This document shows positions 46,887 through 55,011 of a stretch of 64,000 bases of DNA, piece after piece (the stretch's first letter is position 1; every line of letters begins with the position of its first letter). Location: positions 1-64,000 of IMG/VR virus record IMGVR_UViG_3300028840_001395; one strand, written 5' to 3'. This stretch comes from a virus. The notes beneath the pieces are model-generated. The model was not told the DNA's origin, did not search any database, and saw only the letters and a list, made by a program, of their open reading frames with translations. The translations under genes were made by a program, and so were the position numbers.

Positions 46887-47964
46887 GGTCATCCCCCAGC
46901 ACCGAACCGCAGACCGGGCATTCCCCAAGCTCCTCCAGAAGCTCGGCCACAGCCTTCTCGGCACTATCCAGACTTGCCTGTTCCGCAACCAGCTTCTCTT
47001 CCAGGGTGGCAACCCTCTTGGTGGCCGCAGCGTGCCGGGCCTTGAGGTCTTGCAGCACACCCAGGGCGTCGAGGAACCGGGTTGCCGGGGTGAAGTCGAT
47101 GTCCACCTCGATGTTCTCGACCCCAGCGAGGGACTCGACCCGCTCCACCGCGTCTGTGTAGCGGGTCTGCAACTCCCGCAGGTCGTCGGATTCATCGAGG
47201 ATGGCCTGGAGAGAGTCGAAGTCCTGGTCACCCGGCACTTCGACATCCTCGATGCCTTCCAGGGCTTCCACCGCCGCTGTGGCGGAGTTCTTCCTGTCCC
47301 GCAGGTCAGAGAGCCCGAGAATGGCCTTTTCGACCACAGCGGCCTTCTGAAGCCCCTGCTCGATGCTCTGGACTTCACCCTCCAGGTCGTCCAGGCCGTC
47401 GAACCGCCCAAGCTCCTCTTGGAGCGTCTGCCTGTCAGACATCCGCACCTTGAGTGTCGAACCAGCCGAACGCCGGTCAGACTCGGACAGCTTGAGCGCC
47501 TGATTGAGCTGAGTCACCCGCTCCACGTCGGCCACAGCCTCGGCCAGCACACTTCCGGGCTGGTCGAGCAGGAAGATCTGGCCGGTGAACTGGGGGGCGA
47601 ACTGGGGCCAGATCTCCCGACCCCCGGCCTGGATGGGTCGGATGCCCAGGTCACGCACCTCGTCGGGAACATGCTGACCCGGATGGATGGGCGACCCATC
47701 GTTGATCACGTAGGTCGGCTTGGCCTTCTTCGCCTTGCCCTTCGACCATTCCAGCTTGCCGTCCGGGAACTGGACTTCGACGGTGGCCTTGGGCTTCTTG
47801 TGCCGGACGAACCCGGTGCCACGGGTGTTCTGGAAGGCTCCCCGAATGGCCCGCATCAGGGCGGACTTGCCCGAGTTGTTCGGGCCGGTGATGACTGTGA
47901 AGCCATTCACCTCGATGGACGCATCTGCGATGCTTTGGAAGTTCTGGACGCGGACCTTGAACAT
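46876..47964 (-). CDS. N-terminal half of a split Rad50/SbcC-type ATPase, ending at the zinc hook
   Basis: 362 aa. Residues 1-60 are a Rad50/RecF-like ATPase start: VRVQNFQSIADASIEVNGFT, then TGPNNSGKSALMRAIRGAFQ (Walker A). A Q-loop region (QIFLLDQPGSVLAEAVADVE) follows, then coiled coil from ~160 to 340. The last 15 residues hold CPVCG, the zinc-hook CxxC, and the protein stops ten residues later. No signature, Walker B or H-loop exists, so it cannot hydrolyse ATP alone. The missing half is encoded at 36867-37502. Overlap with sbcD fits an Mre11-Rad50 complex. Confidence 0.85.
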   Translation of the reverse strand: MFKVRVQNFQSIADASIEVNGFTVITGPNNSGKSALMRAIRGAFQNTRGTGFVRHKKPKATVEVQFPDGKLEWSKGKAKKAKPTYVINDGSPIHPGQHVPDEVRDLGIRPIQAGGREIWPQFAPQFTGQIFLLDQPGSVLAEAVADVERVTQLNQALKLSESDRRSAGSTLKVRMSDRQTLQEELGRFDGLDDLEGEVQSIEQGLQKAAVVEKAILGLSDLRDRKNSATAAVEALEGIEDVEVPGDQDFDSLQAILDESDDLRELQTRYTDAVERVESLAGVENIEVDIDFTPATRFLDALGVLQDLKARHAAATKRVATLEEKLVAEQASLDSAEKAVAELLEELGECPVCGSVLGDDHEH

Positions 47965-47987
47965 CGGTCACCCGCCTTTCAGAGCTA

Positions 47988-49241
47988 CTACTCCTCGACG
48001 GTCTCTTCCGAGTCCCCCTTGGAGGACTGGTTGCCCGTGAGGATGGCGTCGATGTCCGCGAAGTCGTCCTCCTCCGGCTGCGGGATGTTCTCGACCTTCC
48101 CGGAGGACATCGCCACCATGACGGCCTTGTACAGCTCAGGCCACGCCCCCTCAACCTGGGCGATCTCCTCCTTGAACTTGGACATGCCCTGACCACGGAT
48201 CTCGGTGCCGTCCTTGCGCTCCCAGGTGAGCCACGCGCCGCCCTTCTTCACGACCCCGTGGGACGAGGCCGTCTCGATGACGGAGCGGATGTCGTCAATC
48301 CCCTCCCCGAACCGGATGTAGAGATCATCTTCGAGGCCCTGGCTGCCCGCGACCTTGCACTTGTCGATCTTGAGCCGAACCACCGCGCCAGAAGCGGCAT
48401 CGACCTTCTGGTGCTTGCGGGGATCGTAGGCCTTCTCCTTCAAGGACTTGACCCGCTTGAGCCGCAGACGCAGGGCGGAGTAGAACTTCCAGGCGTTGCC
48501 GCCCGCTGTGGTGGTCTTGTCCCCGTAGCCCGACATGTTGATCTTGTCCCGAAGCTGGCTGACACCGATCACGCAGGAGCCAGTCCGGGTGATCACGGTC
48601 TGAAGCTGCGGGAGGAACTGCGACCAGATCCGGGCGACGTTGCCCAATCCACCACCGCCACCGCCCGTGTCGCCCTTGTCGTCAAGCTCCTGGGACATCA
48701 CGGCCTCGGGAATACCGGCGCTCACCGAGTCCACGATGATGAGGGTGACCCCGGCCTTGGCCATCGCCCACAGAACCTTGATGCCCTTCTCCAGGCTGTC
48801 GGGCTGGACGAGCATGAACTTCTTGGGATCCTGCACCGGGACACCGATGGTCGTCGCGTAGGCCAGGTCGATGGCGTGCTCCCAGTCGATGAAGCACACG
48901 GTGCCGCCCTTGGCGATGGTCGTGGCGGAGGCGGTCAGGGCCAGGGTGGTCTTGCCTGCCGACTCCATGCCGTAGAGATTGACGATGCGACCACGGGGGA
49001 GGCCGGGACACGGCATCACACCGAAGCGATTGGTGCGACCCCCGATGAGGAAGTCGGCCACGATAGACCCCGTGGGGAGGTGAGGGATGGACTTCTTGAG
49101 CCGCCCCTCGTTGACCTCCACGAAGGAGTCATCCTTGAGCACACTCGACACGATCTTCTTGCCCGCCAGCAGCGGGTTCGGAGACCCCTGCTTCTCATCC
49201 TTGTCCTTCTTGGTGGACTTCTTCGCCTTCGCCTTCGCCAT
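47988..49241 (-). CDS. recA: RecA/UvsX-type recombinase
   Basis: 417 aa from ATG 49241 with AGGAGGAAGACG; the open frame to 49277 is not needed. It forms filaments on ssDNA for strand exchange. Motifs: VNLYGMESAGKTTLALTASA (Walker A), VCFIDWEHAIDLAYATTIGV, TLIIVDSVSAGIPE (Walker B), GVSQLRDKINMSGYGDKTTT (loop L1/L2 region with AGGNAWKFYSALRLRLKRV). An insertion of glycines (DTGGGGGGLGNVARIWSQFL) replaces the usual loop L1 sequence. The C-terminus is acidic, as is usual. It overlaps the RuvC-like gene by 47 bp. Confidence 0.94.
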   Translation of the reverse strand: MAKAKAKKSTKKDKDEKQGSPNPLLAGKKIVSSVLKDDSFVEVNEGRLKKSIPHLPTGSIVADFLIGGRTNRFGVMPCPGLPRGRIVNLYGMESAGKTTLALTASATTIAKGGTVCFIDWEHAIDLAYATTIGVPVQDPKKFMLVQPDSLEKGIKVLWAMAKAGVTLIIVDSVSAGIPEAVMSQELDDKGDTGGGGGGLGNVARIWSQFLPQLQTVITRTGSCVIGVSQLRDKINMSGYGDKTTTAGGNAWKFYSALRLRLKRVKSLKEKAYDPRKHQKVDAASGAVVRLKIDKCKVAGSQGLEDDLYIRFGEGIDDIRSVIETASSHGVVKKGGAWLTWERKDGTEIRGQGMSKFKEEIAQVEGAWPELYKAVMVAMSSGKVENIPQPEEDDFADIDAILTGNQSSKGDSEETVEE

Positions 49242-49887
49242 CGTCTTCCTCCTGCGACCATAGGAAAAATCGTTCATCCTCCCGGTAGAGGATACCTTTC
49301 AAAGCTGTCTCGCCAGCCCGCTTGCCCCGAGAGTACTTGTGGATCTCGGTGAACTGCTTCTTCTCCAAGGGTGTCAGGTCACTGACCCCTATTACCCCAT
49401 CATGGAGCAACCAGAACCTAGCTGCCGACCTGGCGACCCAGTAGGCGTCTGCCTCGTTGTGGTTCCAGCGGCCCTTGCCGCCCGTGTCGGCCTTGGCAGC
49501 CTCCACCATGTCGGGCTTGTTCATCTTCCAGCCCTTCGGTCGCTCAAGGAACCGATGGGCGTGGGCCTTGATCTGGCCGGGCGAGAAGAACACCACGTCC
49601 ACCTTCTCCATCCGGAGAGCCTCACAGGTGAACAGGAAGAGACCATACATGCCCTCTGACCAGAGATCGTTGAACACGGGATACTCGACCCCGAGCTTCT
49701 TCACGTCGAGTGACTGGACGAGGGCTTGGACGTGAGATCGCATCTCGACGTAGCGGTCAACGAAGAGGGTCTTGGCCGAAGTCTGGAATCGACCGCGCTC
49801 AAGACAACGGCCAGGCCCTGCACCATCGGTATCGTGCAGAGCCCAGCCGAAGTTCGTCAATGAGGGGTCAAATCCGAGGACGCGCAT
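49195..49887 (-). CDS. RuvC-like Holliday-junction resolvase
   Basis: 230 aa, RNase H-fold. Catalytic acids appear in RVLGFDPSLTNFGWALHDTD (first Asp), KLGVEYPVFNDLWSEGMYGL (Glu) and WNHNEADAYWVARSAARF (late acidic pair). These match the RuvC/phage-resolvase pattern. It cuts branched DNA before packaging. The C-terminal ~60 residues are charged and lie in the recA overlap, so they are probably dispensable. Start ATG 49887. Confidence 0.85.
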   Translation of the reverse strand: MRVLGFDPSLTNFGWALHDTDGAGPGRCLERGRFQTSAKTLFVDRYVEMRSHVQALVQSLDVKKLGVEYPVFNDLWSEGMYGLFLFTCEALRMEKVDVVFFSPGQIKAHAHRFLERPKGWKMNKPDMVEAAKADTGGKGRWNHNEADAYWVARSAARFWLLHDGVIGVSDLTPLEKKQFTEIHKYSRGKRAGETALKGILYREDERFFLWSQEEDDGEGEGEEVHQEGQG

Positions 49888-49908
49888 CGGCCCCCTCCGG
49901 GCCGAAGG

Positions 49909-50646
49909 CTAGTCGAGAAGGTCGTCCACCAGGTCATCGATCTCGCCCGTGGTGGCCGTGGACGGGGCCGTCGCACCGCCGCCACCCGCCGTCGCTCCGG
50001 TGCCGCCCGCGAGCTTGTCCTTGACCTGCTCGATGGTCATCTCGCGGCCCACCTCGCCCTGGATGCTGCTGACGACCTGCTTGGCGGCGTCGATCATCTT
50101 GGTGACCAGCTCCTTGGCCTTGTCGCTCTCCATCAGCTTCCGCAGGAGGTTCTCCTTGCACGGGGAGAAGGTGAGCTTCTGGAACTTCGCCTCGGTGCAG
50201 GTGATCGTGATGTCGTGCATCCCGAAGTTGAACTCCTTGTGGATCTGCTGGAGCGACTTGTACTTGTCCGCCGAGAAGACCCAGGGCATCACCTCGGCCT
50301 CACCGCCCATGAGCCGGGACTTGTCCACGTCGCCCATCTTGTCGGTGGGCCACATGATGACCGCCGTGGCCACGCGGGTCTTGGGCGGGCTGCCCGCGAG
50401 CTTGGTGTACTCCGGCCCCTTGTTGACGACGTACCCGACGCCCTGGATGTAGTGGATGGGAGCACCGACGAACTTGGGAGCCACGGGGTTGTCCGCGTCA
50501 CCCATCTCGGGCTTGTCCGCGTCGAGGCCCTCCCACCAGACGAAGGACACCCGGTAGGTCTTGCCCTCCTCGAACTTGGCACGCTTGCCCTTGTTGCCGA
50601 TGTTCTCGTCGTTCTGACCGAAACTGAACTCCTGGAAACCGCTCAT
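49909..50646 (-). CDS. Single-stranded DNA-binding protein-like
   Basis: 245 aa from ATG 50646 with AAAAGGAGG. The middle is beta-rich (GKTYRVSFVWWEGLDADKPE, APIHYIQGVGYVVNKGPEYT, AEVMPWVFSADKYKSLQQIH), consistent with an OB fold like large-phage SSB proteins. A helical part and a Gly/Ala/Thr-rich linker lead to the acidic tip TGEIDDLVDDLLD, the usual protein-interaction tail of SSBs. Genes for RecA, resolvase and RecD-like helicase surround it. Fold assignment is by pattern and context. Confidence 0.68.
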   Translation of the reverse strand: MSGFQEFSFGQNDENIGNKGKRAKFEEGKTYRVSFVWWEGLDADKPEMGDADNPVAPKFVGAPIHYIQGVGYVVNKGPEYTKLAGSPPKTRVATAVIMWPTDKMGDVDKSRLMGGEAEVMPWVFSADKYKSLQQIHKEFNFGMHDITITCTEAKFQKLTFSPCKENLLRKLMESDKAKELVTKMIDAAKQVVSSIQGEVGREMTIEQVKDKLAGGTGATAGGGGATAPSTATTGEIDDLVDDLLD

Positions 50647-50709
50647 GGCTCTCGCCTCCTTTTGGGACGGAACTAGGTCATCTTGGACAGGTTCCGTCAG
50701 TCTGTATCT

Positions 50710-50733
50710 ACTACACCCAGCCTCAGAAAATGA
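50710..50733 (-). promoter_or_regulatory. Bipartite promoter-like element upstream of the SSB-like gene
   Basis: Minus strand TCATT (50733-50729) after a six-G run, 14 bp, GTAGT (50714-50710). Lies right after the stop codon of the preceding gene. Confidence 0.55.
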
Positions 50734-50742
50734 ACCCCCCAA

Positions 50743-51579
50743 TCAGTCCATTTTCTCGAATGAGGACAGTATTTCATCCACCGCCGACTCGTCCAGGTCA
50801 GGTTTGTCGCCTTCGGGAACGATGTCATCTTCGAGGAAACTGTCGATTTCCTCGGTGGTTGCGGTGGAAGGAAGCTCCTTGTCCAGGTCTGCGGACTCGG
50901 GCTCCTCGGGGGTCTCTTCTTCCTCGGCTTCCTCGGGCTGCTCCATCGGCTCGGGGTCTTCCCAATCTCCCGACTGCTGGGCCACATGGATCTCGCCGTC
51001 CACTCCTTGGAGGATGTCGTCCACGTCCTTCAACTCGGCAGCCGCACCCGTGGGCTTGATGTCCGGGGCGTCCGGGGCTCTCGACCCCCAGCGGTTCCCC
51101 AGCCCGATCTCTTCCTGGCAGAGCTTGAGCTGATCGCGGAGGCGTCCCTGGGTGTCCTTGAGGTCGGTGCGCTTGGCCTTGACCACTGTGAGGGCCGATT
51201 CCAGAGACATCTGCACCTGCTCCAGCCGGTTCGCCTCCTGCACCTCGTTCTTCAGCTTGCCGCTGGCAATGGCCTCGCGGTCGGACACACTACGCCCCGC
51301 CCTCGTCTCCGGGTCGCTGGCGAAGAGATCCTTCTTCGCCAGATCGAGTTCGGTGTTGGCCACGAGCAGGCGACGCCGGACAGCGTGAAGCCGCTGGGAC
51401 ACGTCGAGGAAGATACGCTCACAGCGGTCGAGCATCTTCCTGGCTTCGGCCACCTTGTTGTTGAGCCGCTTGGGGCCATAGACGAGAGGGTCGGAGTCCA
51501 ATTCGACGGACAGATCCCGAAGCTCCTCGTAGATGGCGTCCGCCTCGGCCTGCGAAAAGGTCAGGACTGGTGTGGTCAT
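50743..51579 (-). CDS. Hypothetical coiled-coil protein with SSB-like acidic tail
   Basis: 278 aa. Helical coiled coil over ~1-160 (EELRDLSVELDSDPLVYGPK, ARKMLDRCERIFLDVSQRLH, LEQVQMSLESALTVVKAKRT). The C-terminal 90 residues are highly acidic. They hold STATTEEIDSFLEDD, resembling STATTGEIDDLVDD at the SSB-like C-terminus encoded next door, so both may bind the same partner. No enzyme motif. Confidence 0.65.
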   Translation of the reverse strand: MTTPVLTFSQAEADAIYEELRDLSVELDSDPLVYGPKRLNNKVAEARKMLDRCERIFLDVSQRLHAVRRRLLVANTELDLAKKDLFASDPETRAGRSVSDREAIASGKLKNEVQEANRLEQVQMSLESALTVVKAKRTDLKDTQGRLRDQLKLCQEEIGLGNRWGSRAPDAPDIKPTGAAAELKDVDDILQGVDGEIHVAQQSGDWEDPEPMEQPEEAEEEETPEEPESADLDKELPSTATTEEIDSFLEDDIVPEGDKPDLDESAVDEILSSFEKMD

Positions 51580-52004
51580 CAGCTCTCCCCGTTACCGTTC
51601 CCGTTGCGGAGCACCTCGACCATGAGCTTGGTGTAGTTGCCCTTGATGGCCCGCCGGGCGTTGTCGAGCTGGTCGGAGGACAGGTTCGCACCCGCCGTCG
51701 CGTGCTCGTGCGCCGCCAGGTCAGCCTGCATCCCGACCACCAGAGCCGCGATGCGCCCCTCCTTGAGCGTCATGCCACCCTTCTGGGCCAGGGCCACATC
51801 ACCATCCTGGGCCGAGTTCAGGTCAGCCCCGCCGCCCGCGTCGTCCTGAATCGTGTCCCAGGCGGCGCTGAATCCGACGTAGTGATCGCCACCACGGCCC
51901 TTGACCGACCGGGTGCAGACGACCTTGGTGATGCGGACACCCTTCTTCACCTTGTCCAAGGTCTCCGTCAGGGCCTTCTTCTCATCGTCCGTCAGCTTGC
52001 TCAT
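51579..52004 (-). CDS. Hypothetical protein in the recombination operon
   Basis: 141 aa from ATG 52004 with GGAGG. Contains ITKVVCTRSVKGRGGDHYVG then FSAAWDTIQDD, an Asp/Ala/Gly-rich middle, and a helical end (KEGRIAALVVGMQADLAAHE). No family recognised. Overlaps the next gene by one base. Confidence 0.6.
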   Translation of the reverse strand: MSKLTDDEKKALTETLDKVKKGVRITKVVCTRSVKGRGGDHYVGFSAAWDTIQDDAGGGADLNSAQDGDVALAQKGGMTLKEGRIAALVVGMQADLAAHEHATAGANLSSDQLDNARRAIKGNYTKLMVEVLRNGNGNGES

Positions 52005-52040
52005 CTTTCCAGCCTCCAATCAGGCGGTAGTTCACCACTT

Positions 52041-52064
52041 ACTACCCCTCCCGATTGGAGATGA
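52041..52064 (-). promoter_or_regulatory. Bipartite promoter-like element upstream of 51579-52004
   Basis: Minus strand TCATC (52064-52060) after a six-G run, 14 bp, GTAGT (52045-52041), in the 71-bp gap after the RecD-like gene. Confidence 0.55.
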
Positions 52065-52075
52065 CCCCCCTATTT

Positions 52076-54421
52076 TTAGGCGGCATCGGGAACAATACGC
52101 TCCTTGAACAGCGTGTTTCTCTGGTCTTCCCGGTCGTTGGCGACGGCACGGGCCAGCGCAGAGTGAGTTCCGACCAGGATGACCTTCTGCTTGGCCCGAG
52201 TCACCGCCGTGTAGAGCAGGTTGCGCTGAAGCTGGTGGCTGAAGCTGTCCACGATGGGCATCACGATCACGTCGTATTCAAGCCCCTGCGCCTTGTGAAC
52301 CGTACAGGTGTAGGCCAACCTCACCAGCCGGGGCACATCCTTGAACGGAACCCGGACGAACAGCGGAGGATCACCGAAGATCTTCAGTTCAACCTCCTTG
52401 GCCTTCCGGTCAATTCGGGACACCTTGCCCACATCACCGTTGTACACGCCCAGCCGGTAGTTGTTCTTGACGACCATGATACGGTCATCCTCCCGCATCA
52501 TGTCCTGGCCGATACGGGCCTCGGCCAGCCCACTGCGCTGCGGGTTGAGCAACTCCCGAAGGGCCACGTTGAGGCTCGTCACACCCACCGTCCCCGCATG
52601 GCGAGGGGACAAGATCTGGAAATTCCTTCGCTTGTCGTAGAGCTTCTCGGCCAACTGCATGATGACCTGTTGAACCTTCTCTTCAGACCCCACCTGGACA
52701 AGCGAGAAGTCCGAGGGCGGCTGGCACTCGGGAACCTTGCCGTGGTAGATGTCGTGGGCCGCGAACACGATGTCGCTGGTGTCCTTCTGCCGGAAGATCT
52801 CGGTGAGGTTGACCACCGGGAAGTTGCCCGAGTTGATGAGATCCCGCAGCACGTTCCCCGGCCCGACCGAAGGAAGCTGGGCCGCATCCCCGACGATGAC
52901 CATCCGACACTGGGGCGAAGTGCAGGTCAACAGCCTGAAGATGAGATGCTGGTCGAGCATCGAAGCCTCATCGACCACCACGACCTGGGCCGGATGCGGG
53001 TTGTCCGGGTCATAGCCCCACAGACTATCGGCCTCGCCCCCCTTGAGGTCACGTTCCGAGTCACCCACAATGCCCGCGTAGGTGGACTCCCGCTTCTCAT
53101 CGCTCTTGCCCTTGGCCGAGAACGCCCGGTGGATGGTGTAGGCGTGGGCTCCCGTGAGCTTGGCCAGGTTCTTGGCTGCGATGCCCGTGGGGGCACAGAG
53201 AAGGAACGTGACCCCGGCCTCCTGAAGGATGTTCACCACGGCCCGCAAGCTGGTGGTCTTCCCCGTTCCAGGCAGGCCCGTCAAAACGCTGACGGGCTGC
53301 GTGAGAGCGTTCAAGACGCCCTCTTTCTGGGTGTCCGACAGCTTGAGGTGCTGGGCTTCACCCCACTCCTGAATGGCTGTCTCGACCACCTTGTCGAGCC
53401 GGGGACGCTTGAGCTTGGACTTCTTCTCGGTCTTGGGGCCAACCGACCCGAGCTGGCTGATATAGGGCTTCTTGTCGAGACCCCCACGCCGGAACCCCGC
53501 CGCCTTCTGCCGGTCGAGAAGAAGAGAAGCCGCCTCCTGCTCCATCTTCCAGTAGGAAGGCTCATAGATGGCGAGGGTGCCCTGCTTGGTGTCCCGGTCG
53601 AGGATGATATCCTCCGTCTTGTGCAACTCGGTCAGAGCCGTGGCGACATCCTTCTTGTCCACATCCGGAATGAGTGACTGAATCTCACCGAACATCTGTC
53701 CAGTAGTCATGTAGAGATGTCCGAAGTTCCGCTGGTTCTTGCACGAGTAGAGGACAGCCCCACGGATACGGTCGGGCACGTTCACGTCCAGCCCGAGCTT
53801 CATCGCCACCGCGTCGGCCTGGTGAAAGGAGATCCCGTCCACCCGTACCAGCGCCCACGGGTTGCTGCTCAAGACGTGTTCGGCATCATCCCCGAACACC
53901 GTCCAGACCTCGCGGACCTTTCCGGTCGGGAGGCCCAGGTCGTTGAGGAAGTCCAGGGTCTTGAAGTACGCCTGGACGGTCTCCCACCGCTGGACGATGT
54001 ACATGGCGGTGAAGGAGTTGACTCCGGGCACTTCTTCGAGCTTCGCCTTGTCGGCCAACACCTTGAGGAACTCGTCATCCCCGAAGTGACCCCGGATCTG
54101 AAGCAAGACCCGTGAGCCGACCCCGTGAGAGACCAGCACCTTCTCGGCGTTGTCAGGATCCCACCCTCCCTTGAACACCGGAGCCTTGGTGATGGCAAGC
54201 TGCTTGCCATACTTGGAGTGGTTCTTCCACTCGGCCTCGAACCCGAACCAGGTGCCGACCTTGATGACCAGACCCTGAACATGCCCCCGCACGGTAACCT
54301 GCTGCTTCTGGAACACCAAGGCTTCCGCCTCGTCCGAGTCGAGAAGCACCTTCAAGATGTAGAAGCCCTGTGCAGGCTCCTCAAAAAGGACAGCATTCAC
54401 TCGTCCAGAGAAGTACATCAA
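52076..54421 (-). CDS. recD2: RecD2-like 5'-3' DNA helicase
   Basis: 781 aa, SF1B family. The N-terminal ~330 residues match the RecD2/YrrC helical-hairpin and OB-like region (SGRVNAVLFEEPAQGFYILK, GVGSRVLLQIRGHF with helix-hairpin-helix repeats). Helicase motifs: SVLTGLPGTGKTTSLRAVVN (Walker A), CAPTGIAAKNLAKLTG, QVVVVDEASMLDQHLIFRLL (motif II), VIVGDAAQLPSVGPGNVLRD (III), FRQKDTSDIVFAA (IV) and TCTVHKAQGLEYDVIVMPIV with LLYTAVTRAKQKVILVG (V, VI). It unwinds DNA in repair or recombination. It is coupled to the next gene by ATGA. Confidence 0.92.
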   Translation of the reverse strand: MMYFSGRVNAVLFEEPAQGFYILKVLLDSDEAEALVFQKQQVTVRGHVQGLVIKVGTWFGFEAEWKNHSKYGKQLAITKAPVFKGGWDPDNAEKVLVSHGVGSRVLLQIRGHFGDDEFLKVLADKAKLEEVPGVNSFTAMYIVQRWETVQAYFKTLDFLNDLGLPTGKVREVWTVFGDDAEHVLSSNPWALVRVDGISFHQADAVAMKLGLDVNVPDRIRGAVLYSCKNQRNFGHLYMTTGQMFGEIQSLIPDVDKKDVATALTELHKTEDIILDRDTKQGTLAIYEPSYWKMEQEAASLLLDRQKAAGFRRGGLDKKPYISQLGSVGPKTEKKSKLKRPRLDKVVETAIQEWGEAQHLKLSDTQKEGVLNALTQPVSVLTGLPGTGKTTSLRAVVNILQEAGVTFLLCAPTGIAAKNLAKLTGAHAYTIHRAFSAKGKSDEKRESTYAGIVGDSERDLKGGEADSLWGYDPDNPHPAQVVVVDEASMLDQHLIFRLLTCTSPQCRMVIVGDAAQLPSVGPGNVLRDLINSGNFPVVNLTEIFRQKDTSDIVFAAHDIYHGKVPECQPPSDFSLVQVGSEEKVQQVIMQLAEKLYDKRRNFQILSPRHAGTVGVTSLNVALRELLNPQRSGLAEARIGQDMMREDDRIMVVKNNYRLGVYNGDVGKVSRIDRKAKEVELKIFGDPPLFVRVPFKDVPRLVRLAYTCTVHKAQGLEYDVIVMPIVDSFSHQLQRNLLYTAVTRAKQKVILVGTHSALARAVANDREDQRNTLFKERIVPDAA

Positions 54422-54930
54422 TCGCCCTTCATATCCCGCAGAAAGTCCCGCAATCCTGTGATCATCTCTCTCATCTGCGAGGCCCGGCCCCCCAGGGTTT
54501 CCAAGTCGTCGGTGTTGAGCATCCCCCGCAAAGCATCTCGGTCGAACTTCGTCACGGCAGCCAGTCGAGACCGATGCCCCAACAGCATCGCCAGGTCAAC
54601 ATTCTGACCCTCAACCTCCCATCCCTGATCCGTCTGCTTGAGGGTTCCCTCGGCAGAGAAGTTGAACAGGAACGCCTGATCTTCGTGATGACCCGCCGGA
54701 CACTTCCCGGCGGACTCCCACATGCAACAACCACCGCCCCAGCGAGTCTCATCAACGGGTTCGGTGGGATGATGGTGGATGGCCAGAATGACCTGCTCAT
54801 CGAGGAATGGGGCCAGAGCTTCCCGAACGGACACAGGCGTCGGATGCTGATCGGTCTGGACTAGGATCTCCGTATCACCCTCATGGGTGTAGAAGATACC
54901 CTCCAGCAACAGTGTCCGAAGCTCGCCCAT
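54418..54930 (-). CDS. Hypothetical protein coupled to recD2
   Basis: 170 aa. N-terminus EGIFYTHEGDTEILVQTDQH, then ILAIHHHPTEPVDETRWGGG and a Cys pair region (GCCMWESAGKCPAGHHED), then a helical end (DALRGMLNTDDLETLGGRAS). His/Cys-rich phrases suggest metal binding. No family recognised. Confidence 0.6.
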   Translation of the reverse strand: MGELRTLLLEGIFYTHEGDTEILVQTDQHPTPVSVREALAPFLDEQVILAIHHHPTEPVDETRWGGGCCMWESAGKCPAGHHEDQAFLFNFSAEGTLKQTDQGWEVEGQNVDLAMLLGHRSRLAAVTKFDRDALRGMLNTDDLETLGGRASQMREMITGLRDFLRDMKGD

Positions 54931-54947
54931 GCACTCCTCCGCCTACT

Positions 54948-54971
54948 TCTACACCCCTACGCGAAGAATGA
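54948..54971 (-). promoter_or_regulatory. Bipartite promoter-like element upstream of the recD2 operon
   Basis: Minus strand TCATT (54971-54967) after a six-G run, 14 bp, GTAGA (54952-54948). Confidence 0.5.
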
Positions 54972-55011
54972 ACCCCCCTATAGTGGTTCAGACGGAGGAT
55001 TACCACTACAT

